This document shows positions 1 through 6,975 of a stretch of 64,000 nucleotides of DNA, one piece after another; position 1 is the first letter of the stretch, and the number at the start of each line of letters is the position of its first letter. The position numbers and the translations under genes are program-made. The DNA comes from a bacterium. GTDB taxonomy: Bacteria; Elusimicrobiota; Elusimicrobia; Elusimicrobiales; UBA9959. The notes under the pieces are model-generated. The model was not told where the DNA came from. It was given only the letters and a program-made list of their open reading frames with translations, and searched no databases. Where the stretch lies: assembly GCA_021786295.1 (NCBI GenBank), contig JAJYNO010000009.1:62001-126000 (forward strand), in the 5' to 3' direction.

Positions 1-951
1 ATGATGACCGCGCACGCCTCCCTCGACACAGCGGTCAAGGCCATCCAGGAGTCGGTCTACGACTTCCTGATCAAGCCAGTCGATTTCAACTACCTGCGCC
101 GCGCCATCAAGAAGGCCGAGGAGAAGCTGTACCTCGAGCAGGAGAACAAGCGCCTCATCGACATGCTCAAGCACAACAACGAGGAGCTCGACCGCCTCAA
201 CGGCATGAAGAGCAAGTTCATGTCGATGGCCTCGCACGACCTCTCCAACGCGCTGATGACGCTGCAGATCAGCTTCGAGATGCTGGCCGCCACGATCACG
301 CCCAACAACGACCAGAAGAAGAAGATGGACTTCATCAGCGCGAGCATCACGCAGATCTCGCGCCTGATAGGCGACCTCGTGGACTGGGCCTCGATAGAGC
401 AGGGCAAGTTCCGCCTCGAGAAGAACTATTTCGAGATGGACAAGATGGTGGAGGAGCTGGTCGTCGGGCCCAGGGCCCGCGCGATGCAGAAGAACATCGA
501 GATCTCCACCGAGGTCTCGCCCGGGCTCAAGCTGGTGTGCGCCGACCGCCGCCGCATCGGCCAGGTGCTGATGAACCTGCTCGAGAACGCGATACGCCAC
601 ACGCAGCGCGGCGGGAGGATCACCGTTTCCGTGGCCCCCTTCGAGCAGGACAGGGACAACGTCTGCGTGGCCGTCAGGGACAACGGCGAGGGCATAGACC
701 CCGAGGTGCTGCCGAAGCTGGGCCAGAGCTTCTATCAGCCGGCCGGCGGCAAGTCGCCGCACGGGCGCCTCGGGCTGGGGCTTTCAATTTCCAAGGAGAT
801 AGTGCAGAGCCACGACGGGCGCATCATCGTGGAGAGCGAGGGGGTGGGCAAGGGCTCCGCCTTCAAGTTCGTTATACCGTTCGCCAAGGAGCCGCCCCCG
901 CCCGAAGCGGGCAGAGAGGGGCAGCCGGCCGGCGGGGGGCAGCAGAAGTAA
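1..951 (+). CDS. Hybrid sensor histidine kinase, 3' part (5' end outside window)
   Basis: The reading frame is open from base 1 and its first residues (MMTAHASLDTAV, then LIKPVDF) are the end of a receiver domain: the conserved Thr/Ala of beta-4 and the Lys-Pro of beta-5. The first Met is therefore internal and the gene begins upstream. A helical linker (residues 37-65) follows, then a HisKA dimerisation helix with the phospho-acceptor His79 in SMASHDLSN, and a HATPase_c domain with N box (NLLENAIRH), G1 (DNGEGID) and G2 (GLGLS). The receiver-before-kinase order suggests a soluble relay kinase; no membrane segment is visible in this part. It lies 25 bp upstream of a response regulator, so the two probably form a cognate pair in one operon. 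The last 20 residues are Pro/Gly-rich and look like a disordered tail. Confidence 0.93.
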   Translation: MMTAHASLDTAVKAIQESVYDFLIKPVDFNYLRRAIKKAEEKLYLEQENKRLIDMLKHNNEELDRLNGMKSKFMSMASHDLSNALMTLQISFEMLAATITPNNDQKKKMDFISASITQISRLIGDLVDWASIEQGKFRLEKNYFEMDKMVEELVVGPRARAMQKNIEISTEVSPGLKLVCADRRRIGQVLMNLLENAIRHTQRGGRITVSVAPFEQDRDNVCVAVRDNGEGIDPEVLPKLGQSFYQPAGGKSPHGRLGLGLSISKEIVQSHDGRIIVESEGVGKGSAFKFVIPFAKEPPPPEAGREGQPAGGGQQK

Positions 952-976
952 AAACAGGCAGCATAAGGAGCTGAAT

Positions 977-1651
977 ATGGCCGTTGCCAAGAAGAACGTG
1001 ACCGTGCTGATAGCTGACGACCAGACCCTTTTCCGCGAGGGCATAAAGGACCTGCTCGAGGACGAGAAAGGCATAGAGGTGGTGGGAGAGGCCTCCACCG
1101 GCCCGGAGGCCGTGGCGCTCGCCAAGAAGATCAAGCCCGACGTGATCCTGATGGACATCAAGCTGCCGCAGATGGACGGCGTGTCAGCGACGCGCATCAT
1201 CCGCAAGGAATGTCCGGCGACCAACGTGCTGATCCTGTCCTCCTACGAGGACGAGGCCCACGTGACCGAGGCCATCCAGGCCGGCGCGAACGGCTACCTG
1301 TCCAAGATGCTCCCGGCCAGCGAACTGGTGCACGCGCTGAAGACCTTCACCAGCGAGGGCGTGATGATACCCCAGCCTATCATGGGCAAGCTGATCCAGG
1401 GCCTGCGCCAGATGGGCACCCCAGGCTACGACAGCGCGCCGGATTCCCTGACCGCCACCGAGATCAAGGTGATGGCGCTGCTCGGCAAGGGCAAGAGCAA
1501 CAAGGAGATAGCGGCGGAGCTCAACTGCTCCGTGAAGACGGTGAAGAACCACCTGAACAGCATCTTCCAGAAGCTCGGCGTCAACAACCGCACCGAGGCG
1601 GTGGTAAAGGCCATAGAGAAGGGCCTGATCTCCCCCGAGGACGGCAGATAA
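977..1651 (+). CDS. NarL/FixJ (LuxR)-family response regulator
   Basis: A 224-residue two-domain transcription factor. The N-terminal receiver has the acidic pair D14/D15, phospho-acceptor D60 (ILMDIKL), the switch Ser in LILSS and K110 (YLSK). The C-terminal GerE/LuxR helix-turn-helix runs from about residue 157 (LTATEIKVMALLGKGKSN) through the recognition helix SVKTVKNHL to residue 218. The length is typical of the family. AGGAG lies about 8 bases before the ATG and supports this start. It follows the hybrid kinase by 25 bp and is closed by a terminator at 1672-1702, so this is a two-gene phosphorelay. Its targets cannot be read from the sequence; the Tad-type genes downstream have their own promoter and are only candidates by position. 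Confidence 0.95.
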   Translation: MAVAKKNVTVLIADDQTLFREGIKDLLEDEKGIEVVGEASTGPEAVALAKKIKPDVILMDIKLPQMDGVSATRIIRKECPATNVLILSSYEDEAHVTEAIQAGANGYLSKMLPASELVHALKTFTSEGVMIPQPIMGKLIQGLRQMGTPGYDSAPDSLTATEIKVMALLGKGKSNKEIAAELNCSVKTVKNHLNSIFQKLGVNNRTEAVVKAIEKGLISPEDGR

Positions 1652-1671
1652 GCCTCCCCGGCGCGGGACGA

Positions 1672-1702
1672 ACGGCCGGCCCGGCAAAGGCCGGCCGTTT
1701 TT
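1672..1702 (+). terminator. Rho-independent terminator after the response regulator
   Basis: A 10-bp GC stem (1672-1681 with 1689-1698) with a 7-base loop is followed directly by TTTTT. It lies 21 bp after the stop of the response regulator and separates the regulatory pair from the pilus genes. Confidence 0.9.
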
Positions 1703-1743
1703 ACGGGCGCCCGCAACAATAAAGAAACAACGGTAAGCTATAC

Positions 1744-1772
1744 TTGAAGCAGGCGGTTTTTGGTGCTATAAC
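1744..1772 (+). promoter_or_regulatory. Sigma70-type promoter with extended -10 (pilin operon)
   Basis: -35 TTGAAG at 1744-1749, 17-bp spacer, -10 TATAAC at 1767-1772 preceded by TGC (extended -10). It is the first promoter-like signal after the terminator and lies 44 bp before the Flp-like pilin start. The same TGCTATAAC/T core recurs at 5579, 8167 and 47860. Confidence 0.75.
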
Positions 1773-1815
1773 ATTCTGAGAGGGGCGGCCGCGAAGCCGG
1801 TCCCCGCGGACGTCT

Positions 1816-2031
1816 ATGGAAGAAATGCGGTTCTTGGGCCTGTCCTTCCAGCTGTTGCGCTCCCTGCGCCGCCGGCGGCCGAGGCGGGGGCAGACCACGG
1901 TGGAATACCTGCTGCTGCTGGCCGTCATAGTGGGCATGACCCTCATGATGGGGGTGCTCTTCTACCGCCGCATACTGGGGGGCTTCTTCACGCTGGTGGG
2001 GATGATCATAGGCGCGGGCACCCCCAAGTGA
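1816..2031 (+). CDS. Flp/TadE-type class III (pseudo)pilin
   Basis: A 71-residue protein with a basic N-terminus (RRRRPRRGQ) followed by the class III prepilin signature GQTTVEYLLLLAVIV. A predicted cleavage after Gly26 leaves a mature N-terminus with Glu at +5 and one long hydrophobic helix. Flp pilins are inner-membrane precursors cut by the TadV peptidase and polymerised by the Tad machine; TadE-like minor pilins share the same helix. The basic leader is longer than usual for Flp pilins. ATG 1816 is used; ATG 1825 is an in-frame alternative, and neither has a convincing ribosome-binding site. It is the first gene of a cluster with TadG- and TadE-like genes. No TadA ATPase, TadB/C platform or RcpA secretin is visible here, so those must lie elsewhere if the pilus is functional. 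Confidence 0.8.
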   Translation: MEEMRFLGLSFQLLRSLRRRRPRRGQTTVEYLLLLAVIVGMTLMMGVLFYRRILGGFFTLVGMIIGAGTPK

Positions 2032-2051
2032 GGGCGCGCTAAAAAAGGGCT

Positions 2052-3212
2052 ATGAAAGGATCCGGGCGCTGGCTGGCGGGGAGGAGGGCGGGGCAGATAC
2101 TGTTCCCGGCGCTGTTCGTCATCCCGACGCTGATGCTCTTCGTCTACCTGCTCTTCGAGACCACGAAGCTCTCCCGCGAGAAGATCCGCGAGCAGTTCGC
2201 CGTGGACTCGGCGGCCTTCATCCAGATGGGCGACTACACCAATCTGCTCAACCGCACCGCCTACGTCAACGGAGCCTTCCCCTACCGCATCTTCAAGGAG
2301 GCCTGGGACTGTCCGCCCCACGCCAAGTATCAGCTTTCCGACGAGACCGGAGAGAAGTGCCCCTTCGACATGATGTACGGGGCCGGCGACTTCCCGAAGC
2401 TCAAGAGCGATACCGCCGGCTCCCCGCCGCCCTCCATGGACAACTCCGGGAAATGGGAGATAGCTTTCGACCCGTCTAAAAGGCCGGAGTTCAACGACGA
2501 CCCCACCTCGCGCCAGGACAAGCCGCTCCTCGACATGATCACCAAGGATGACGGCTTAAAGGTCATGATAAGCTGGGACGACGCGATCGGCTACTACAAG
2601 TTCTATACCCAGGTCTATAGTCTGCTGGGCACCGTGGAAAAGTCCCAGTGGACGGTCTTCGACCGGCTGACCGATAACTTCAGCTTCTTCCGCAAGTCGT
2701 ATTACCTCAACGCCAACGTCTGCGACCCGTCCCAGGCCGACAGCTGCGGGAACGACGGCGTCGGGTACGGCGCCTACAGCACCGGCTTCTCCAGCAACAG
2801 GCTGAAGGAGGGGAACAATTTCTTCATGCATTACGTCCTGAAGATCGAGTTCTTCGCCAAGGTGTATACCGGGGCCACGCTGCCGCCGTACTACCTTGGC
2901 CAGAGCGATCCGCCGATGGACATGACCAGCTGCCCCACCTGCAACACCAACGGCCTGTTCCAGCTGGCCACCGTGACCGACTCGGCGCTGGACCAGCTCG
3001 GCAGGGGATACGACGTCTTCCAGGGCTGGGACGCGCCCAAGAACTATTTCAACGTGGACTTCAACAAGCTGGTGCAGTGCCAGGAGACCAGCCGGCCCTG
3101 CGTGCACGCCCTTATAACCACCCAGTGCCCGCAGCTGCAGGACGGCTCCCATCCCAACAACTGCGTCTGGCCCAATCCCACCCCTAAATACCAGACGAGG
3201 CTTTACCCCTGA
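2052..3212 (+). CDS. TadG-like membrane-anchored minor pilus protein
   Basis: A 386-residue protein with a short basic leader (residues 1-13), the class III-like start AGQILFPALFVIPTLMLFV giving one transmembrane helix at about 15-36, and a large extracytoplasmic domain. The helix is followed by SREKIREQFAVDSAAF, the pattern of TadE/TadG pseudopilins. The soluble part is rich in Tyr, Phe and Asn and carries at least ten Cys (including CPTCNTN and CDPSQADSC), suggesting disulfide bonds outside the cytoplasm. It lies 20 bp after the pilin and ends 1 bp before the next ATG, so the three genes are almost certainly co-transcribed and the last two translationally coupled. The large domain is not one I recognise; the TadG label rests on the N-terminal helix and gene order. 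Confidence 0.65.
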   Translation: MKGSGRWLAGRRAGQILFPALFVIPTLMLFVYLLFETTKLSREKIREQFAVDSAAFIQMGDYTNLLNRTAYVNGAFPYRIFKEAWDCPPHAKYQLSDETGEKCPFDMMYGAGDFPKLKSDTAGSPPPSMDNSGKWEIAFDPSKRPEFNDDPTSRQDKPLLDMITKDDGLKVMISWDDAIGYYKFYTQVYSLLGTVEKSQWTVFDRLTDNFSFFRKSYYLNANVCDPSQADSCGNDGVGYGAYSTGFSSNRLKEGNNFFMHYVLKIEFFAKVYTGATLPPYYLGQSDPPMDMTSCPTCNTNGLFQLATVTDSALDQLGRGYDVFQGWDAPKNYFNVDFNKLVQCQETSRPCVHALITTQCPQLQDGSHPNNCVWPNPTPKYQTRLYP

Positions 3213-3213
3213 T

Positions 3214-3798
3214 ATGAGCGCCGCCCTCCGGACCATGCGCCTGCGCCTCCTGCGCGCCGCCGGCCTCCTGCGAAGAGGGCGGCCAGGCCAGGCCATGACC
3301 GAGGTGGTGCTGCTTTTCCCGATCTTTCTGGTCATAGTGTTCATAACGGCCAAGATCTTCGCCCTGCTGGTGCTGGTGCAGAAAATGGAGATCGCCTCCT
3401 ACTACGCCGCCCGCCGCTGGCAGCTGGAGTCGCACCTGAGCGCCGACCAGGTTTCGTGGGACGAGACCACGCTGAAGCCGGACATAGAGAAGGACGTGCG
3501 CGGCTACCTGGGCTTCGACAACCAGAGCGTCAGGAGCTTCCTCAATCTCAAGGATTTTACTATGACGGTGGAGCGCACGCAGGTCTGGAACGTGGTCACC
3601 CTGACGGTGACCACGAACCCGGCCGGGATAAAGCTGCTCTGCAAGTACCCCCAGCAGGCGGTCTGTGCCGCTCCCTACGGCGAGGCCTGCGTGAACGGTT
3701 ACCAGTACCTTTGCCGGGGAGGCAGGCAGCTGCAGGTGATAAAATACGTCCCTAACAGGGACCGCCCCATCCCATTCGTTCTGCCCGGGTTGCATTAG
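3214..3798 (+). CDS. TadE-like pseudopilin
   Basis: A 194-residue protein. After a basic leader (residues 1-24) comes the class III motif RPGQAMTEVVLLFPIFLVIV, with Glu a few residues after the predicted Gly cleavage site as in TadE, then a single transmembrane helix and a 140-residue extracytoplasmic domain with five Cys near the C-terminus. TadE/TadF pseudopilins are processed like Flp and are thought to form the assembly tip or base of the Tad pilus. Only one base separates its ATG from the preceding stop, so coupling is likely. Its stop codon overlaps the left arm of the inverted repeat at 3797-3909. Confidence 0.75.
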   Translation: MSAALRTMRLRLLRAAGLLRRGRPGQAMTEVVLLFPIFLVIVFITAKIFALLVLVQKMEIASYYAARRWQLESHLSADQVSWDETTLKPDIEKDVRGYLGFDNQSVRSFLNLKDFTMTVERTQVWNVVTLTVTTNPAGIKLLCKYPQQAVCAAPYGEACVNGYQYLCRGGRQLQVIKYVPNRDRPIPFVLPGLH

Positions 3799-3909
3799 GG
3801 ACGCTGCTTCCTAACTTCCAAACTTCGGTTTAGGGGGCTGCGTCGCCATGGTTCCAGTAAAATACAGTTCGCGTGTCTCCGAGTTTGGAAGTTAGGAAGC
3901 AGCGTCCCT
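3797..3909. repeat. 27-bp perfect inverted repeat filling an intergenic gap
   Basis: Left arm 3797-3823 and right arm 3883-3909 are exact reverse complements over 27 bp; pairing extends 4 bp further past a one-base bulge. About 50-60 bases separate the arms. The element starts inside the TAG stop of the TadE-like gene and ends at the base before the ATG of the FtsH-like gene, so it occupies the whole intergenic space. The only Shine-Dalgarno-like sequence for the FtsH-like gene (AGGAAG, 3894-3899) lies inside the right arm and would be paired in the hairpin. I see no second copy in the window and no transposase. Confidence 0.9.
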
Positions 3910-5559
3910 ATGTTAAAGATAAAGTTTTTCCTGCAGAGGCATTGGCTGGGGCTTACGATAGCCGCCGTCGTGCTCGTGGCCGTCGTCTTCCCCGTCTGGT
4001 ACCTGGCGGGGGTGGAGGAGAACACCCGCCGCTACATCATCAGCATGAACGTGGCCAGCATGCCGTGGATGGTGCTGAACACGCTGATCTTCGTCGGCTT
4101 CCTCTACCTGATGCAGTCGGGCGGCTTCAGCGCGCTCAAGAAGACCCGGGTGGACGCAGCCCGGGTGAACATCAGGTTCACGGACATCGTGGGCCTGGAA
4201 GAGGCCAAGCGCGAGGCCTGGGAGCTGGTGCAGCTCATAAAGGACCGCACCCGCGTAAAGGCCATCGGCGGCAAGATCCTCAGGGGGGCGCTGCTGGTGG
4301 GGCCTCCGGGCTGCGGTAAGACGCTGCTGGCCAAGGCTGTGGCCACCGAGGCCGGCGTGCCGTTCCTCAACGTCTCGGGTTCCGAGTTCGTGGAGGTCTT
4401 CGTGGGGGTGGGCGCCGCCCGCGTGCGCAAGCTCTTCAAACAGGCCCGCGAGTACGCCCAGGTCCACGGCGCCTGCATCGTCTTCATAGACGAGATAGAG
4501 GTCATCGGCCGCAGACGCATCCTGTACGACGCTTTCGGCGGCGGCTCCGAGACCAACAGCACGCAGAACCAGCTGCTGGTGGAGATGGACGGCCTGGAGT
4601 CCGGCTCCAACGTGGTGGTCTTCGGGGCCACCAACGCCGTTGAGGACATCCTGGACGAGGCGCTGCTGAGGCCGGGCCGGTTCGACCGGAAGATCTTCGT
4701 GGACAAGCCCAACCTGGCCGAGCGCGAGAAGCTCTTCGCCCATTATCTGGGCAAGGTCAGCTACGACCCGGCCATAGACGTGGGCCGCCTGGCGCGCAAG
4801 GCCGTGGGCAGTTCCCCGGCCGACATAGAGAACGTGGTCAAGGAGGCGGCGCTGATAGCGGTGCGCAACAGGTCCGACAAGATGACCTACAAGGACGTCA
4901 GCGCGGCAATAGAACGCATAGAACTGGGGGTGGCCCACCGGCTGAGCATGACCCCGCGCGAGCGCGAGCGCATAGCCTGCCACGAGGCCGGCCACCTGGT
5001 CACCATCTACCTGTCCCACCCCACGGACGACGTCTTCAAAGCCTCCATCCTGCACCGCGGCGGAGCCCTGGGCGTGGTGCATCACATGCCGATAGAGGAG
5101 ATCCACGCGCCCGACCGGGACAGCTTCATCGGCTGGGTGCGGGCGGCGCTGGGCGGGTACGCGGCCGAGCGCATAAAATACGGCATCACCTCCTCGGGGG
5201 TGGGGTCCGATTTCGCCGTGGCCGCCAACATGGCCCACCGCATGGTCTGGGGCATGGGCATGGGCACCAGCGGCTTCATCGGGAACTATTCCTCGGTCAA
5301 TAGATGGGAGCGCTCCCCGGCCATGATGGACCAGCTGGAGCGCGAGACGCAGGAGCTGCTGCGCGCCCAGCTGGAGGAAGTGGAGAGGCTGCTGAAGGCC
5401 AACTGGGTCATTGTGGAGCGCTTCACGGCCGAGCTGCTCAGGCGCGAAGAGCTGGACTACGACGAGATAGCCGCCATCTTCGCCGAGTTCGGCAAGCCGT
5501 CCAGGATGCTCAAGCCCGAGCAGACGGCCGTCTCTTCCCCGCCGCCCGCCGCCCCTTGA
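3910..5559 (+). CDS. Divergent FtsH-like membrane AAA+ zinc metalloprotease
   Basis: A 549-residue protein, shorter than typical FtsH (about 610-650). It has two N-terminal membrane helices (about 12-34 and 50-67) joined by only about 15 residues, where FtsH normally has a roughly 70-residue periplasmic domain. The AAA+ module has Walker A GPPGCGKT (131-138), Walker B VFIDE (D194/E195) and the second region of homology LLRPGRFDR. The M41 protease domain has HEAGH (358-362) and a candidate third zinc ligand D434 in GVGSDFAVA. All catalytic residues are present, so it should be active at the inner membrane. The missing periplasmic domain and the place behind three pilus genes suggest a specialised paralogue rather than the housekeeping FtsH. 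Its ATG abuts the inverted repeat that hides its ribosome-binding site. Confidence 0.88.
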   Translation: MLKIKFFLQRHWLGLTIAAVVLVAVVFPVWYLAGVEENTRRYIISMNVASMPWMVLNTLIFVGFLYLMQSGGFSALKKTRVDAARVNIRFTDIVGLEEAKREAWELVQLIKDRTRVKAIGGKILRGALLVGPPGCGKTLLAKAVATEAGVPFLNVSGSEFVEVFVGVGAARVRKLFKQAREYAQVHGACIVFIDEIEVIGRRRILYDAFGGGSETNSTQNQLLVEMDGLESGSNVVVFGATNAVEDILDEALLRPGRFDRKIFVDKPNLAEREKLFAHYLGKVSYDPAIDVGRLARKAVGSSPADIENVVKEAALIAVRNRSDKMTYKDVSAAIERIELGVAHRLSMTPRERERIACHEAGHLVTIYLSHPTDDVFKASILHRGGALGVVHHMPIEEIHAPDRDSFIGWVRAALGGYAAERIKYGITSSGVGSDFAVAANMAHRMVWGMGMGTSGFIGNYSSVNRWERSPAMMDQLERETQELLRAQLEEVERLLKANWVIVERFTAELLRREELDYDEIAAIFAEFGKPSRMLKPEQTAVSSPPPAAP

Positions 5560-5584
5560 AATCCGCTGTTCCCTCTGCTATAAC
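5556..5584 (+). promoter_or_regulatory. Sigma70-type promoter with extended -10
   Basis: -35 TTGAAA at 5556-5561, 17-bp spacer, -10 TATAAC at 5579-5584 preceded by TGC. The -35 overlaps the TGA stop (5557-5559) of the FtsH-like gene, as the promoter at 8145 does with its own upstream gene. Predicted transcription starts near 5591. Confidence 0.75.
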
Positions 5585-5600
5585 ATTAAGGTGAAATGAA

Positions 5601-5649
5601 GGTCTTGGAGATGGGCCGGTGACCAGTCCCCAGACCCGAGGTTTTTTTT
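5601..5649 (+). terminator. Hairpin plus T8 in the 5' leader (possible attenuator)
   Basis: An interrupted stem (GGTCT at 5601-5605 pairs with AGACC, with inner GG/CC and TGG/CCA pairs) is followed closely by eight T (5642-5649). It sits after the 5556 promoter and before the next CDS, so it would act as an attenuator of that gene or as a weak terminator for the FtsH-like transcript. The stem is imperfect. Confidence 0.45.
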
Positions 5650-5674
5650 ATTCAGGCTGGCAGAAGGGGGCCGC

Positions 5675-6934
5675 ATGGCTGCGGACGAAGAGAAGAAGGC
5701 CGCCGGACCGGAAGAAGCCGGGACCGGGGCGGAGAAAAAAGAGAGGAAATACTGGCCGCTGGCCCTGGGGCTTACGTTCGCCGTTCTGGCCGGCGGGGCC
5801 TATTACGCCGCCACCGGGCTCAGCGACGCGGCGCATAAGCTCGGCGGCGGAGAGGACTACGAGAAACTGGCCGCCGACAACGCCGTCTACAGCGGCAAAT
5901 CGCAGGGCAGGCCGGGGGACGTTTTTGCCGTAAGCGGGCAGGCCTCGTCCTCTCCGGCCGCCGAGAGCTCCCCCAGCGCCCTGAACCCGGCCCTGGTCCC
6001 CACGCGGGAAGAACTGGTGGCCGAGGCCAACGGCTCGCCGGCTGCCGGGGGCGGCGCGGTCCCGCGGGGGGGCGCCTCCGCCGACTCCGCCGCGCCGCAG
6101 CCGGGACCAGGCGCGCCCGCGCGCGGAGCCGGGCTTTCCATGGCCGGCAGGCTTAAAACTGCGGCTTCGCTGCCCCGCGGCGGGGGGGCGGCGGTCTCCG
6201 GGCCCGGCGCGGCTTCCGTCTTCGCGCAGAACGGCACGGCGGTGGGCCGGGCTTCCGCGCAGTCCCAGACGGCCCCGGCCCCCTCGAAAAAAGGCGGCCG
6301 CGGCGGGGTGCTGGAGTCGCTGAAGGGGGCCTTCGTGGCCTCTCTCTACGGCGCGCGGCTGGCCTCCAACGACGCCGCCGCGGCCTGGGTTTCCAAGGCT
6401 TTCGACGCCACGCCGGACGCGGAGGAGGCCATAGCCTACGGCGACCAGGTCCGCACCCAGCTGGACAAGGTGAACCCGAACTCCATCCCCAGGTTCCTGA
6501 AGGAGCAGGACCTGAGCGCCGACGGGGCCAGGACGCTGATGCCCTCGGACGTCTCCGAGCCCAAGATGGACAAGACGGACACCGACGCCGCGCTTAACGA
6601 CGACAAGGCCTATCAGCGGGAGAAGATGATGAAGGACCTCTCCAGCAGCATGATAAACAGCATTTTCGCCGGCGTGTCCGGGTCGGGGGACGGTTCGGCC
6701 CCCAAGACGAAGACGGTGGACGACGGCACGGGGGGGACCCAGACCTATTCTCTTTTCGCCAGCCCGGAGGACCAGCAGACCTACAGCGATATGCAGCTGC
6801 AGCAGTACGTGGACGCGTACGGCTACGGCGGGGAATGCGGCTGCACGCAGGACGCGCCGTGCTGCTGCCTGCAGTCGACCGGGGCCGGCGCGGACGGCGG
6901 CGGGGCCCTGGCCGATTTCCCGTCCGGGAACTGA
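5675..6934 (+). CDS. Single-pass membrane protein with Ala/Pro-rich stalk and Cys-rich tail, unknown function
   Basis: A 419-residue protein not recognised as a known family. It has a charged cytoplasmic N-terminus (1-26), one transmembrane helix (about 27-47, WPLALGLTFAVLAGGAYYA), a long low-complexity Ala/Pro/Ser/Gly region (to about residue 205), then a more ordered segment with predicted helices (about 215-330), and a C-terminus with six Cys in a short stretch (CGCTQDAPCCC). With an uncleaved anchor the bulk should be periplasmic. AGGGGG about 6 bases before the ATG supports this start. It has its own promoter and attenuator-like leader and is followed 41 bp later by the lipoprotein gene, probably in one transcript. 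The clustered Cys could bind metal or form disulfides; nothing more can be said. Confidence 0.75.
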   Translation: MAADEEKKAAGPEEAGTGAEKKERKYWPLALGLTFAVLAGGAYYAATGLSDAAHKLGGGEDYEKLAADNAVYSGKSQGRPGDVFAVSGQASSSPAAESSPSALNPALVPTREELVAEANGSPAAGGGAVPRGGASADSAAPQPGPGAPARGAGLSMAGRLKTAASLPRGGGAAVSGPGAASVFAQNGTAVGRASAQSQTAPAPSKKGGRGGVLESLKGAFVASLYGARLASNDAAAAWVSKAFDATPDAEEAIAYGDQVRTQLDKVNPNSIPRFLKEQDLSADGARTLMPSDVSEPKMDKTDTDAALNDDKAYQREKMMKDLSSSMINSIFAGVSGSGDGSAPKTKTVDDGTGGTQTYSLFASPEDQQTYSDMQLQQYVDAYGYGGECGCTQDAPCCCLQSTGAGADGGGALADFPSGN

Positions 6935-6975
6935 GGCGCCGCGCTTTAGCTCCGGCGGCCGGCGGAAAAAGGAAC

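Noticed and set aside
3797..3909. Transcription terminator between the TadE-like and FtsH-like genes
   Set aside because: The hairpin is strong but has no T-tract and is followed immediately by a start codon; its length and perfect arms are unusual for a terminator.
3873..4319. Overlapping plus-strand frame across the start of the FtsH-like gene
   Set aside because: An Arg/Gly-rich shadow in another frame of a well-supported protease gene.
5522..5533. 12-bp palindrome AGACGGCCGTCT upstream of the 5556 promoter
   Set aside because: It lies in GC-rich coding sequence, is at a different distance from the -35 than the TTGACGCGTCAA sites, and is not repeated at other promoters. Probably chance.
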